A stretch of 64,000 nucleotides of DNA from JAFGMQ01 sp036733345 (GCA_036733345.1 DAINAR010000009.1:23116-87115), one strand, 5' to 3'. Shown: positions 27,524 to 37,739, counted from the stretch's first letter. Numbers and translations are program-made. Notes: generated by a model from the sequence alone, not told the origin.

Positions 27524-28837
27524 TTAATGTATCTTTTCTTTTTTTTGATCCAGGCTCCTTTTTCGGATTTCCTGCTCAAACCCTCTGTTAGTGGGTCTAT
27601 AAAAAACCCTGTTTTTTAATTTTTCAGGCAGGTATTCCTGTTGTACCCACCCACCAGGAAAATTGTGCGGATAAAGATATCCCCGGCTGTACCCAAGCTT
27701 TTTCATTAATTGGGTGGCCGCATTCCTTATATGCAATGGTACTGGCTGTGCACCGGTATCCTTTATCTCCTGTTTTACAGCCTTTTCGGCCAGGTATAAA
27801 GAATTGCTTTTAGGTGCGGAGGCCAGGTAAACTGCAGCCTCTGCAAGGGCCAGCTCCGCCTCAGGTGGTCCTATCTTTTGCCATGATTCAAACGCTGCAA
27901 GGGCAACCCGGATGGCATTCGGATCAGCCAGGCCTACATCTTCGGCTGCAAATCTAATCATTCTGCGCCCTATGAACAAAGGATCTTCTCCTGCCATCAG
28001 CATACGGTAAAGCCAGTATATTGAAGCCTGCGTATCACTTCCCCTGAGGCTTTTATGAAAAGCAGATATAATATTATAGTGTTCTTCTCCATCCTTATCA
28101 TATGGGAGTGACTTTTTTGAGAGGACACTCTCAAGTATTTTTAAGTTAAGTTCAATTTGATCATTTTTTTGGAAATCCAAGGCATATTTAACGGCTGCAT
28201 CCAGATTATTCAATAATATACGTGCATCTCCCTGAGAAGAATCTAAAAGGTATTCAGTTACTTCCGGATTAATATGTATGTCAAGCAAGCCCAATCCATT
28301 GTCCTTATCTTCTAATGCCCGGATTAAAATGGCTTTAAGCGCTTTTTTGGCCAAGGGTTTGAGAATAATTACCCTCACCCTTGAAAGGAGTGGTGAAATA
28401 ACCTCAAAAGAGGGGTTTTGAGTGGTTGCGCCAATTAATATAATCAGTCCGTTTTCTACATATGGTAAAAAAGCATCCTGCTGTGCCTTGTTGAAACGGT
28501 GTATTTCATCAACAAACAGGAGAGTTGGCTTTTTTGAATCCCTCTTGGCTTTTTTTGCTTCCTCAATAATTCCCCTGAGATCCTTTACTCCTGAAGTGAC
28601 TGCAGAAAATGAATGGAAGGGGAAATCAGTATAATTGGCAATCAATCTGGCCAGGGTTGTTTTACCGGAACCAGGAGGGCCCCAGAAGATAACTGAAAAC
28701 ATTCGACCACTTTTCAGAATCCTGGGGAGAATGTTCGCTGGGCCAAGGATATGTTCCTGACCAGAAAAGTCCTCAAGTCTTTTTGGCCTCATCCTTTCAG
28801 CCAATGGCGAGTCGAAATCTTTGATGAAATTGTCCAC
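27524..28837 (-). CDS. rarA: Replication-associated recombination protein A (MgsA/WHIP family)
   Basis: A 437-residue AAA+ ATPase acting at stalled replication forks. It shows PLAERMRPKRLEDFSGQEHIL, Walker A FWGPPGSGKTTLARLIA, TLLFVDEIHRFNKAQQDAFLPYVE (Walker B and sensor region), LIGATTQNPSFEV, and the family-specific C-terminal tetramer domain with SLRGSDTQASIYWL and RRMIRFAAEDVGLADP. Length and domain order are normal. The next minus-strand gene upstream is eight bases away, so they are probably one transcript. Confidence 0.97.
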   Translation of the reverse strand: MDNFIKDFDSPLAERMRPKRLEDFSGQEHILGPANILPRILKSGRMFSVIFWGPPGSGKTTLARLIANYTDFPFHSFSAVTSGVKDLRGIIEEAKKAKRDSKKPTLLFVDEIHRFNKAQQDAFLPYVENGLIILIGATTQNPSFEVISPLLSRVRVIILKPLAKKALKAILIRALEDKDNGLGLLDIHINPEVTEYLLDSSQGDARILLNNLDAAVKYALDFQKNDQIELNLKILESVLSKKSLPYDKDGEEHYNIISAFHKSLRGSDTQASIYWLYRMLMAGEDPLFIGRRMIRFAAEDVGLADPNAIRVALAAFESWQKIGPPEAELALAEAAVYLASAPKSNSLYLAEKAVKQEIKDTGAQPVPLHIRNAATQLMKKLGYSRGYLYPHNFPGGWVQQEYLPEKLKNRVFYRPTNRGFEQEIRKRSLDQKKEKIH

Positions 28838-28845
28838 TTATGTTC

Positions 28846-30453
28846 CTACCTTGCATCCAATACCTTGCAGGCAAGGGAAAGGATTTTAGTCATTTCCAGC
28901 GGTTTACCGGTTATGAGATCAAACCCCAGGTTTTTCAAAGCGGCATTTGATGTTGCCTTTTCGTTGCTGTTAATAAGAAATATGGGCAGATCTTTGCAAA
29001 TTTCCCTGACTTTTTTAATAAACACTGATGACTGCGTATATGACATCATGAGGTTGGAAATAATAAGGTCTATTTTATATTTTTTAAGCAATTTGATGGC
29101 TTCTCCATTAGTTGATACAGCAGATACTCTGCATCCTTTACTTGAAAACAGTTGATGTAAAAGAGTATTAACCATATCTTCTGCAGTAACTAATATTACA
29201 TGACAATTATTAAGGTTCTTTCTAATCACATGTGTCTTGGGCAAAGAATCTTTCATCTTAAGGGGCAGTTTTATAATAAAGGTAGCTCCCTGGCCTTCAA
29301 GACCCATAACCTCTATTTCACCATTATGACGATTGACAGCGGCATAGGCCAGGCTTAAACCCAATCCCAGCCTTTCATTATCTTTGGTAGAAAAAAATGG
29401 ATCGAATATCTTATCTTTGATATTTTCAGGGATGCCTGTGCCATTATCCTGGATGTATACATTAGCGAAACCATGATTTTCCTCAACAGTCAAATATATA
29501 TCGCCACCCTCTGGCAGTGCTTCGATGGCGTTTATAATTAAGTATTCAAATACATCCTGGATCTCTTGAGAGTTGCCTTCTACCGGGGACAGGCTTCTTA
29601 AGTAACTTTTTACATTAATGGTTATTCCATTTCGCTCAGCAGCTTTTTCCCATCTGGGCCTGGTAAGCTCTATAGCATTCTGAACGATGTGATTCAGATT
29701 AAAAATTGAAATTTCCGGAGGCAAGTTTTTAGGCTTAATAAGGCGCTGTAATTGTTGGCTTATGAAATTGGCTCTTTGTTTTGCTGTTTCAAGTTTATCC
29801 TGCCATTCATTTAAATTTTTATTTCCATAAGAAGTTTTACTTTGGAGTTTAATTGGATATTCATTCAGAATATTATAAAAATGAGCAAATTCATTATTAA
29901 GTGCTGATGCAAAATTGATGAAGCCTTCTATTTTAACTCGTTGTCTAACTTTCATTTCAGCCTGTTTTCTTTTATCAAGCAAGCTAGCGTTTCCCAGAAA
30001 CGCTGTTTGGCCCTTATATATTATCCTTTTGACTTTTATTTCACATTGAAGCGGTTCTCCTCCTTTTGTAATAAGACGGATCTCATATTGATCTGGTGCT
30101 GATTTTTTTAAAAGCCTTCTTTGATGAATATCCTTTGCCATTTCTACAAATTCAGGATGAACCAGGTTTAGATAATCCAGGTTTTCTATTTCCTGCTCTT
30201 TGTAACCCAGTACATTTCTTGCTATTTCATTCATAAAAATTATATTACCTTGCTGAACGAGAATCGTTGCCAAAGGCATATTATTAATTAATCTTCGGAT
30301 ATCCTTCAAATCCTTGTTAAGCATACGGGCGTCACTTTTTAGAGAAGCGATCTTTTTTCTCAAACTTTTGTTTTTATCCTCGGACTTTTCAAGTTTTTTT
30401 TGCAAAGCTCTATATTGAATGTCATTCATAGAGGTTTTCCTCAATTTGTCCAT
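28846..30453 (-). CDS. PAS-containing hybrid histidine kinase with both phospho-acceptors lost
   Basis: A 535-residue cytoplasmic protein. It has an N-terminal coiled coil (about 1-50), a PAS domain (about 50-170, MPLATILVQQGNIIFMNEIA), a dimerisation region, a GHKL ATPase with the N-box YLIINAIEAL, DNGTGIPENIKDKIFDPFFSTK and LGLGLSLAYAAV intact, and a C-terminal receiver domain. Where other kinases have VAHDF, the H-box here reads LNNEF, so the His is Asn. In the receiver the phospho-Asp strand reads DLIISNLMM, so Asp is Asn, although the acidic pair and the Lys (TGKP) remain. The codons are clear and no frameshift is present. It may be a pseudokinase scaffold or sensor. Eight bases upstream of rarA. 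Confidence 0.88.
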   Translation of the reverse strand: MDKLRKTSMNDIQYRALQKKLEKSEDKNKSLRKKIASLKSDARMLNKDLKDIRRLINNMPLATILVQQGNIIFMNEIARNVLGYKEQEIENLDYLNLVHPEFVEMAKDIHQRRLLKKSAPDQYEIRLITKGGEPLQCEIKVKRIIYKGQTAFLGNASLLDKRKQAEMKVRQRVKIEGFINFASALNNEFAHFYNILNEYPIKLQSKTSYGNKNLNEWQDKLETAKQRANFISQQLQRLIKPKNLPPEISIFNLNHIVQNAIELTRPRWEKAAERNGITINVKSYLRSLSPVEGNSQEIQDVFEYLIINAIEALPEGGDIYLTVEENHGFANVYIQDNGTGIPENIKDKIFDPFFSTKDNERLGLGLSLAYAAVNRHNGEIEVMGLEGQGATFIIKLPLKMKDSLPKTHVIRKNLNNCHVILVTAEDMVNTLLHQLFSSKGCRVSAVSTNGEAIKLLKKYKIDLIISNLMMSYTQSSVFIKKVREICKDLPIFLINSNEKATSNAALKNLGFDLITGKPLEMTKILSLACKVLDAR

Positions 30454-30550
30454 GTCAAGTTATATGGTTTGAAACGCCAGTTTTTTGCAGAGGAATATGT
30501 CCTCATTTAAAAAAATTTAAGAAGCCCCGCTTTTGTAAGATTTTGTTTAG

Positions 30551-30605
30551 GGCTCAGGATGATTTATCAGCCTCAGGATGATTTATCAGCCTTAGGCTGA
30601 TTAAT
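30551..30605 (+). repeat. Short tandem and inverted repeat
   Basis: Two direct copies of TCAGGATGATTTATCAGCCT stand back to back, followed by an inverted partial copy (TTAGGCTGATTAATGAGCC), so the block can fold. It lies about 100 bases before the MITE-like element and upstream of the hybrid kinase promoter region. Function unknown. Confidence 0.6.
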
Positions 30606-30703
30606 GAGCCTGATGCGGGCAACTTCCATAATATTCAATTTATGAGGTTAATAAACCTCGCACGCTGCAATTCTGAAAGAAAATGAACATTTTTAAAAGG
30701 TCT

Positions 30704-31047
30704 CAGTTTAAGGTTCATCCGACTAATGAGTATTTACAGTTTTGAAATGGTAAATATTTGGAATTATGGCATTCTAGGCCATCCCCAAGTTCCACCACGT
30801 CATTCCGTGCAAGCGGAGCGCGACACGGAATCCAGTCCTGCTTTGGCGGGCTTGTCCGCCAGTGTTTGTGGAGGAATTCTTTGAATTCTGGATACCGGCT
30901 TTCGCCGGCATGACGGCTTTGATGGCATTTTATTCAAATACGACACAACCTCTAAAGCCGGAATAGCAATATAATTCACACTTATTCCCTTCTTCGAATC
31001 CCTTAGCAGATCGAAGAGTACTCATTAGCCGGATGAACCCAGTTTAA
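30704..31047. mobile_element. MITE-like element with 21-bp TIRs and an 8-bp target duplication
   Basis: The left end GGTTCATCCGACTAATGAGTA (30,712-30,732) and the right end, read in reverse, GGTTCATCCGGCTAATGAGTA (31,019-31,039) differ at one base. Directly outside both ends stands the same octamer, CAGTTTAA (30,704-30,711 and 31,040-31,047), an exact target-site duplication. The 328-bp inside has no open frame; it contains the palindromic CGTCATTCCGTGCAAGCGG...CACGGAATCC module that also occurs near 38.9 kb. It is a non-autonomous element. Eight-base duplications fit IS families such as ISL3, IS1595 or IS256, and the mobilising transposase is not in the window. Confidence 0.85.
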
Positions 31048-31293
31048 GGATGGGTTATATGAAAAATCTTGAAAATTACTGGTGTAAATCCTATCATATT
31101 TTTTATTCATCTTACAAGGTTCTATTTCTGATTTGGCTCGTTATAAAAGGCCAAGTTTTTGAGATGAAGGATTCCTCATAACATTGACAATCTTTTCCAA
31201 TTCTGAAATAACTTCAAAGAAGGTAGAATGCAGGTTGTTCCTAACTCTTTATTTTTATTAAATAAATTACTGTTGCTTGGAAAGGTGACTTCA

Positions 31294-32088
31294 ATGCCCC
31301 CCAATTCTCTTAAAAGTATCCCGGGTTTAAGCGTTAAGTGTTTTTTATTGGTGATTATATTCCTTTTATTGATCTCTTACCCCCCGGTAATCCAGGGAGC
31401 TTTTTATAAATATATAGATGAAAACGGCAATATCCATTTTGTGGATCAAAAAGCCAAAATTCCTGATAAATACCGTAAAGAGCTTACTGTATATCCGGAA
31501 AAATATGACAATCTTCCTGAAGAAGAAAGGGAGAGTTTAATAGAAAGGGATCGCAGGGCCATTGAAGAAAAACGGCGTTTGCAGAGGGAAAAAAAAGAGG
31601 AAGAAAAACTTCTGCGTGAACAGGCAGAGAAAGAGCGAATAGAGCTTGAAAAAAAACGTAAAGAAGAGGAGTTGGCCGAGCAGACAATCGAGACAAAGGT
31701 TGCAATTGCGGGTAATCAGGTGCTTGTACCGGTCAGACTGAGCTACAATGATAAAGAAGTCCAAGCCCGGCTTCTTCTTGATACAGGTGCAAGCACTGTA
31801 TTGCTACATGAGGATCTGGCAAAGCAGCTTATTATAGGCGAGACCCGGCGGGCTGTAGGCTATGTAGCGGGCGGAGAGAGCATAACCGCTGATTTTACAA
31901 AACTTGATTATCTTATTGCTGGTCCTTACAAGATGGAAAATATTACAGTCGCTATTGTCAAACAAAATGGGCCTCAGGTGCCATTTCAGGGACTGCTGGG
32001 AATGAATTTTCTGCGGGGCCTTAGTTATTCAGTTGACTTTGAAAAACAGGTGTTGCGCTGGGATTTAAGTAAGGCAAAATTAGATTAG
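31294..32088 (+). CDS. Exported DUF4124 / retropepsin-like aspartic protease
   Basis: A 264-residue protein. A signal peptide (about residues 1-35, ending VIQG-AFYKY) is followed by a DUF4124-type segment (FYKYIDENGNIHFVDQ), a long Glu/Lys/Arg-rich helix (about 70-130), and a clan AA aspartic protease fold. That fold has the LLLDTGASTVLLHEDLA active-site DTGA motif, an AVGYVAGGES flap region and LLGMNFLRGLSYSVDF. Proteins of this form are periplasmic proteases of unclear substrate. I chose the ATG at 31,294, with GGAAAGG six bases before it and a classical signal peptide; an ATG at 31,228 would add 22 residues. Confidence 0.85.
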   Translation: MPPNSLKSIPGLSVKCFLLVIIFLLLISYPPVIQGAFYKYIDENGNIHFVDQKAKIPDKYRKELTVYPEKYDNLPEEERESLIERDRRAIEEKRRLQREKKEEEKLLREQAEKERIELEKKRKEEELAEQTIETKVAIAGNQVLVPVRLSYNDKEVQARLLLDTGASTVLLHEDLAKQLIIGETRRAVGYVAGGESITADFTKLDYLIAGPYKMENITVAIVKQNGPQVPFQGLLGMNFLRGLSYSVDFEKQVLRWDLSKAKLD

Positions 32089-32130
32089 CTGTATATATAA
32101 ATATATAATGGTAATTTTTATGAGGATAAA

Positions 32131-35100
32131 GTGACTGTCAATTCACCATTTGTTCACCTTCATGTTCACACCGAATATAGTCTTTTAGATGGAGCCATTC
32201 GCATAGACAGGATGCTTGAAAAATGCCGGAGTCTCGGTATGGATTCTGTTGCTGTAACTGATCATGGCAATATGTTCGGTGCAGTTCACTTTTATGATCA
32301 GGCTATAAAGGCAGGTATAAAGCCGATTATAGGCGCTGAGATATATATAGCTCCAGGAGATCGAAGGGATCGTTCGCCATCCAAGGATGGCAGTCCGACT
32401 GCCTATCATCTGGTGCTTCTGGTAATGAATGATACAGGTTACAGAAACCTTAGCCGTCTTGTTACACTGGGCAATCTCGAAGGTTTTTACTACAAAGCCC
32501 GTGCCGATATGGAGCTTTTAAGAGAATACAATGACGGCCTTATTGCACTTTCCGGCTGTTTACAGGGAGAAATTCCCTTTCTTATTAATAAGGAAAGAAT
32601 TGAAGAGGCAAAGGAAAAGGCCGGGGAATTAGCCCGCATCTTTGATAATGATCGTTTTTACCTGGAGGTGCAGGCAAATAATCTTCCCCAACAGATCAAA
32701 ACCAACGAAATCCTCAGGATGATTTCTCGGGATCTTTCAATACCTCTGGTTGCTACCAATGATTGTCATTACCTGAACAAGGAAGATGCGGAAGCCCATG
32801 ACGTACTTCTTTGTATCCAGACAGGAAAAACAGTTGATGATGATAAAAGGCTCAAGTTTTCCGGGGACGAATTCTATTTCAAGTCACGCGATGAGATGGA
32901 AAAGGCATTGCCAGAATATTTAGATGCCCTTGAAAATACCCTGCAGATTGCACAATTCTGCCAGTATGAAATGGAGTTTGGCAAATACAGGTATCCGGTG
33001 TTTGATGTGCCTGAGAACAGGAGTTTGAATGATATTCTAATTGAAGAGGCTAATGATGGTCTTAAAAAAAGGCTGTCAGATATGGAAGCTGAATCTGGAA
33101 ATAGCCCCGACGATTTGATCTTGGAATATCGTGAAAGGCTCGATTATGAACTGAAAGTAATCCAGGACATGGGTTTTGCAGGCTATTTCCTTATAGTGGC
33201 CGATTTTATCCGGTATGCACGGGACTGCAATATCCCTGTAGGTCCGGGCCGCGGTTCGGCAGCAGGCTCCCTTGTAGCATACTGCCTTGAGATAACAAAT
33301 ATAGACCCTATTAAGTATGGACTCATTTTTGAGAGGTTTCTTAATCCACAGCGCATAAGTATGCCTGATATTGACATCGATTTCTGTATAAACGGCAGGG
33401 ATGATGTTATTCGGTATGTTGCTGAGAAATACGGTCGCGAAAATGTCGCTCAAATCATAACCTTCGGCAGCATGAAGGCAAGAGGAGTTATAAGGGATGT
33501 TGCCCGCGCCCTTAACATCCCGCTTAAAGAAGCTGACAGGATCGCAAAATTAATTCCTGAAGGCACAAATGTCAACCTGGAAAAGTCAATAACGGAGGAG
33601 CCTGAGTTACAACGCCTTGAGAAGGAGCAGTCCCCTGCAAAAAAGCTTCTGGAAATATCCCGCAGCCTTGAAGGAATGGTGAGACATGTATCCACACATG
33701 CCTCGGGAGTTGTTATTTCAGATCAGCCTTTACTGGGATACCTCCCTCTATATAAAGGTGCGAGGGATGAAATAATGACCCAGTATACTATGGATCGGAT
33801 TGAACAGCTTGGACTTATAAAATTTGATTTTCTGGGGCTCAAGACACTGACCGTCATTAAGAGCACAATAGATCTGATCAGGGAAACAACAGGGGCTGAG
33901 CTGGATATAGAGCAGATTCCTATGGATGATGCGGCTACATATCAACTTTGTAGTGAAGGAAAAACCACCGGTGTTTTCCAGCTTGAGAGTTCCGGGATGA
34001 AAAATCTCCTAAGAAGACTTAAGCCCGAGGTTTTTGAGGACATGGTTGCACTGGTAGCTATCTATCGCCCAGGCCCATTGGGCAGCAATATGGTTGAAGA
34101 CTTTATCAAGAGAAAACACGGAAGAGTCAGGATGAATTATTTTCTTCCAATGCTTGAGCCGATACTTAAAGAAACATACGGGGTGATCCTGTATCAGGAA
34201 CAGGTTATGAAGATTGCTCAGCTTCTGGCCAACTATACCCTTGCCGAGGCCGATGAACTGAGAAAAGCTATCGGGAAAAAAAAGCAGGATATCTTAGCAG
34301 CGCACAGGGCCCGTTTTCTCCAGGGTGCAGCCGAAAATGGTGTCTCCGAAAAAAAGGCGGATAAGCTATTTAAATTGATAGATAAGTTCGGAGGGTATGG
34401 TTTTAATAAGTCCCATTCTGCGGCCTACGCTGTAATAGCCTATCAGACAGCCTATTTAAAAGCCCATTATCCGGTACAGTTTATGGCGGCCCTGCTTACT
34501 CAGGATATGGGAAATCAGGATAAGACCATCAAGAATATAGCAGAGTGCCGGGATATGGGGCTACAGATACTCCCCCCGGACATAAATGAAAGCCAGGCGG
34601 ACTTCTCAGTAGTTGATGGAAAGATACGTTTTGGTCTTGCGGCAGTAAAAAATGTCGGCCTCAAGGCTGTGGAGTCTATCATTGAGGAGAGGAAAATAAA
34701 CGGCCCTTTCAAAGATATATTTGACTTATGCAGACGGATTGAAGGGGCCAAGGTCAACAGGAGGGTTCTTGAAGGTCTGATAGAGTGCGGTGCCCTTGAT
34801 TTTACCGGTATCAGCAGGGCTCGTCTTTTTGCAGGGCTTGATGATGTTATAAAGATATGCGGTATGGATAATGATCCCAACCAGCTAAGCATGTTCAATA
34901 ATCCGGAATTAGGTAATCAGGGATTATACGGAGGATATGAACTCCCGGATATTGCCGAATGGGATGAAAAAACAAGGTTGAAGAGAGAAAAGGATTCCAT
35001 CGGTTTTTATATTACAGGCCATCCTCTGGAAAGATTCAATAAGGAGATAAAGCATGTTGCCACCTGTTCTATTCAGGAACTCAGTGATCAGGAGGAAAAA

Positions 35101-35628
35101 ACTGTTGTAAAAACGGCAGGTGTTATTGGAAATTTAAAGATAAAACGTACTAAAAAGGGTGACAGGATGGCGGTTTTCCAGCTCGAAGATATGAGCGGAT
35201 CTACTGAAGTTGTGGTATTTCCGGATGTCTTCAACCAGTGTTCAATAACCCTTAAAGGTGATGAACCTTTGATGGTCAGCGGGATTCTGGAGATAGGTGA
35301 AAGTTCAGAAAAGATTATAGCTCAACAAATTATGACTTTGACCTCTTTGCGAAATATCGCTGTGAAAGCCCTTGAGCTTGAGCTGGATGAAGATACGGCA
35401 TCAAAAGATCTCATGGAAAGGCTGCATGAAGTAGTGATCAGATATCCAGGTGAATGTAAGCTTATATTTAAACTGAATATGTCGAAAGGCAAAGGATTTG
35501 TAATTTCAGCCCACGATCGTTTCAATGTCATTCCATGTTTTGAACTTATAAGCGAAATCAAAGCGTTAATTGGAACAGGAGTAAATGAAATATTTACCCT
35601 GGGAAGACATGACATGCCAGGCATCTGA
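32131..35628 (+). CDS. dnaE: DNA polymerase III alpha subunit
   Basis: A 1165-residue DnaE, the replicative polymerase. It has the N-terminal PHP domain (FVHLHVHTEYSLLDGAIR, VAVTDHGNMFGAV), polymerase motifs GPGRGSAAGSLVAY and PDIDIDFC near residue 412 with the catalytic aspartates, FGSMKARGVIRDVAR, IYRPGPLG, YQEQVMKIAQ, FNKSHSAAYA, a helix-hairpin-helix region, and an OB-fold near residue 1000. It starts at GTG with TGAGGA upstream. Length is typical of DnaE1. It converges on the MobA-like gene with eleven bases between. Confidence 0.98.
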   Translation: MTVNSPFVHLHVHTEYSLLDGAIRIDRMLEKCRSLGMDSVAVTDHGNMFGAVHFYDQAIKAGIKPIIGAEIYIAPGDRRDRSPSKDGSPTAYHLVLLVMNDTGYRNLSRLVTLGNLEGFYYKARADMELLREYNDGLIALSGCLQGEIPFLINKERIEEAKEKAGELARIFDNDRFYLEVQANNLPQQIKTNEILRMISRDLSIPLVATNDCHYLNKEDAEAHDVLLCIQTGKTVDDDKRLKFSGDEFYFKSRDEMEKALPEYLDALENTLQIAQFCQYEMEFGKYRYPVFDVPENRSLNDILIEEANDGLKKRLSDMEAESGNSPDDLILEYRERLDYELKVIQDMGFAGYFLIVADFIRYARDCNIPVGPGRGSAAGSLVAYCLEITNIDPIKYGLIFERFLNPQRISMPDIDIDFCINGRDDVIRYVAEKYGRENVAQIITFGSMKARGVIRDVARALNIPLKEADRIAKLIPEGTNVNLEKSITEEPELQRLEKEQSPAKKLLEISRSLEGMVRHVSTHASGVVISDQPLLGYLPLYKGARDEIMTQYTMDRIEQLGLIKFDFLGLKTLTVIKSTIDLIRETTGAELDIEQIPMDDAATYQLCSEGKTTGVFQLESSGMKNLLRRLKPEVFEDMVALVAIYRPGPLGSNMVEDFIKRKHGRVRMNYFLPMLEPILKETYGVILYQEQVMKIAQLLANYTLAEADELRKAIGKKKQDILAAHRARFLQGAAENGVSEKKADKLFKLIDKFGGYGFNKSHSAAYAVIAYQTAYLKAHYPVQFMAALLTQDMGNQDKTIKNIAECRDMGLQILPPDINESQADFSVVDGKIRFGLAAVKNVGLKAVESIIEERKINGPFKDIFDLCRRIEGAKVNRRVLEGLIECGALDFTGISRARLFAGLDDVIKICGMDNDPNQLSMFNNPELGNQGLYGGYELPDIAEWDEKTRLKREKDSIGFYITGHPLERFNKEIKHVATCSIQELSDQEEKTVVKTAGVIGNLKIKRTKKGDRMAVFQLEDMSGSTEVVVFPDVFNQCSITLKGDEPLMVSGILEIGESSEKIIAQQIMTLTSLRNIAVKALELELDEDTASKDLMERLHEVVIRYPGECKLIFKLNMSKGKGFVISAHDRFNVIPCFELISEIKALIGTGVNEIFTLGRHDMPGI

Positions 35629-35639
35629 TCGTGAGATTC

Positions 35640-36257
35640 TTATCGGTCAGGTTGAGATTTGTTGTATAAATCGTAATCTTCGAGAGTATCTATGTCTTTG
35701 GCTTGATAATCTCCTTCCGGCTCCACCAGAAAAATCTGATTACTGTGCTTCCGGAACAGACTCCTGGCACCGACATCACCTTTTAATTTGTGCAATTCAT
35801 TATAAAATTGACTGCTTAAGATAACAGGATGAGAACGCTTCCCTTTGATGCTTATTGCTCCGAGGGGTAATGACGATGAAAGGTATCGGTTTAACAGGAG
35901 ATTAATAAGTTCGGAATTAATATAGGGCATATCAGCCAGAAGTATCATAACGTGATCATAATTTTCTTCAATTTCCGCCAGACCTGAAATGATGGAAGAA
36001 CTCATACCTGTTTTAAACGCCCTGTTCAAAACCACCTTTAATTTAGGATTTATCAGTATATGCTTAATGCTCTGTTTAATCCTCTGTGCCTGATATCCCA
36101 GAACCAGAACAACCTTATCCAAATCGGAATCAAGGGCCGCATTAAGCACCCGCTCAATCATAATGCCACCATCAATGGGAAGTAACTGCTTGGGTTGTCC
36201 CATACGGTTAGATTCGCCGGCCGCAAGGACAAGGCCAGCAACCTTTTCTTTGTACAT
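35640..36257 (-). CDS. MobA/MocA-like nucleotidyltransferase
   Basis: A 205-residue protein with AGLVLAAGESNRMGQPKQLLPIDG at the N-terminus, the NTP-transferase signature (LAAGxSxRMGxPK), VLVLGYQAQRI, MILLADMPYIN (the metal-binding Asp strand) and KGKRSHPVILSSQFY. This pattern is that of MocA/CoxI-linked molybdopterin cytidylyl- or guanylyltransferases (PF12804). The substrate nucleotide cannot be decided from sequence. No molybdoenzyme gene is adjacent. It converges on dnaE. Confidence 0.9.
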   Translation of the reverse strand: MYKEKVAGLVLAAGESNRMGQPKQLLPIDGGIMIERVLNAALDSDLDKVVLVLGYQAQRIKQSIKHILINPKLKVVLNRAFKTGMSSSIISGLAEIEENYDHVMILLADMPYINSELINLLLNRYLSSSLPLGAISIKGKRSHPVILSSQFYNELHKLKGDVGARSLFRKHSNQIFLVEPEGDYQAKDIDTLEDYDLYNKSQPDR

Positions 36258-36449
36258 AGGTATTTATCCTTTTCAGACGGGATATTAATGTATACCCCAG
36301 AATTTCATATAAGGTGATTAGTCCAATCAGCTGGAATAAAAAAATATATAAACAATACCATTTGTGTTTTTAGGTTTCATAGGTGGAATTGTCAAGGTGC
36401 TTTATTTAGATATATCAGCAAGTAAAAGAATATACAGGCTGCTATGAGT

Positions 36450-37739
36450 TTATATTGCCTTTGAGATATAGAACAGGATGAGTGCAGCAGCCATTACCGT
36501 CAAGGAAGGCAGAATTATCAGGCGGTAACTCCCCAGTAGATTGGCTTTGAAGTAGTCTTTGGTAACCAGAAAACAAAGGTGGATGGGAGAAAGCATCATA
36601 CCCATGTACCCGAATGAATAGGCAAGTACTGCATAGGAGAGAAAACTGAAAACATTAGTGCTGTCGAATAAAGGGATAATCAGCGGAAAAGAAGTTCCCA
36701 CAAAACCAATGGCTATTCCGGTAATGAATCCGGAGAGGAAAGGCATTATAATTATAACCAGCATCACCGGGATATGGTAATCGATCAGTTCATTGCGTAT
36801 CTGGATGACTGAATGACTGTCCATCATAATACCCTTGAAAATCATAATTGCTGCGATTAATGACAAAAGGGGCAGTATATTCCTGTCGAAGACGGCAGAT
36901 GCAAGTTTACTCATTGAAATACGGTTTACTGTGCATACCCATATTGCCGATGCCATTAGCCCGGGGAATATTGAAAGGGCGCCTGATATTTTAATCCGGA
37001 TATTGAAAAGATTCAGGAGAGCAGTTGTGACTGCAACTATTGCGATAACTGCCACAACTATAAGGATCGGCATAATCTGCCATAGAAACCCCCTCAGCTC
37101 CGGCCATGAAAGAGACTTTTTTTTCGGTAAATGGTGCCTTTCAAGCGGCCTTAGAATAAATACCGTTCCCGCAGCAATTGTCACAAGGGTCATGGGCGCC
37201 ATCACTGTCATGAACCGCCATGTTTCTACCTGGAGCAAAGCCACTGCAAGTACTACCCCGGGATAAAGGGGCCACCAGTATTCCCATATATGTCGAAACC
37301 AGTAATTAACGGCAGCCTTATGTTCATTTGTCATGAGACGCTTCTCAAAGGCCGTTTCAACCATCGGTGCGGAAAAAAGTGCGCCTCCGGGCATGGGAAG
37401 AAGTCCGATCAGGGCCGGTAATACTGCCCCGGCAGTCCTGTCATCCCGTGCAATCATTGAAAAACCTTCAACGATTCGATCAAGGTGCCGGCTTTCCTTC
37501 ATCAGTCGGCTTATTACCAGTATAGAGCCCACGATAAGGATAAGACTGATAGTCTGTATATTTAAGAGGCTTTTGCATGCGCTCAGAAGGATGTCCAAAA
37601 GGCCCAATTCCATCCAGAGACCCAGGGCAAGAGAGCCGATCAGGAGGCAGTAACTGAGGCCGATTCTCAAACGATTAAGGCCGAGAATCAGGCAGAATAC
37701 GCAGAGAACTTTTACAAGAGAGGGAATAGACGTAATCAT
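36450..37739 (-). CDS. DUF401-family integral membrane protein
   Basis: A 429-residue polytopic membrane protein with ten or more hydrophobic segments and few charged loops. Features are the conserved LPALIGLLPMPGGALFSAPMV near residue 110 and HIWEYWWPLYPGVVLA near 150, both marks of DUF401 (PF04165), a group in the ion-transporter superfamily. The PMPGGA loop recalls the substrate-binding hairpins of such transporters. Substrate unknown; no partner gene is adjacent. Confidence 0.85.
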   Translation of the reverse strand: MITSIPSLVKVLCVFCLILGLNRLRIGLSYCLLIGSLALGLWMELGLLDILLSACKSLLNIQTISLILIVGSILVISRLMKESRHLDRIVEGFSMIARDDRTAGAVLPALIGLLPMPGGALFSAPMVETAFEKRLMTNEHKAAVNYWFRHIWEYWWPLYPGVVLAVALLQVETWRFMTVMAPMTLVTIAAGTVFILRPLERHHLPKKKSLSWPELRGFLWQIMPILIVVAVIAIVAVTTALLNLFNIRIKISGALSIFPGLMASAIWVCTVNRISMSKLASAVFDRNILPLLSLIAAIMIFKGIMMDSHSVIQIRNELIDYHIPVMLVIIIMPFLSGFITGIAIGFVGTSFPLIIPLFDSTNVFSFLSYAVLAYSFGYMGMMLSPIHLCFLVTKDYFKANLLGSYRLIILPSLTVMAAALILFYISKAI

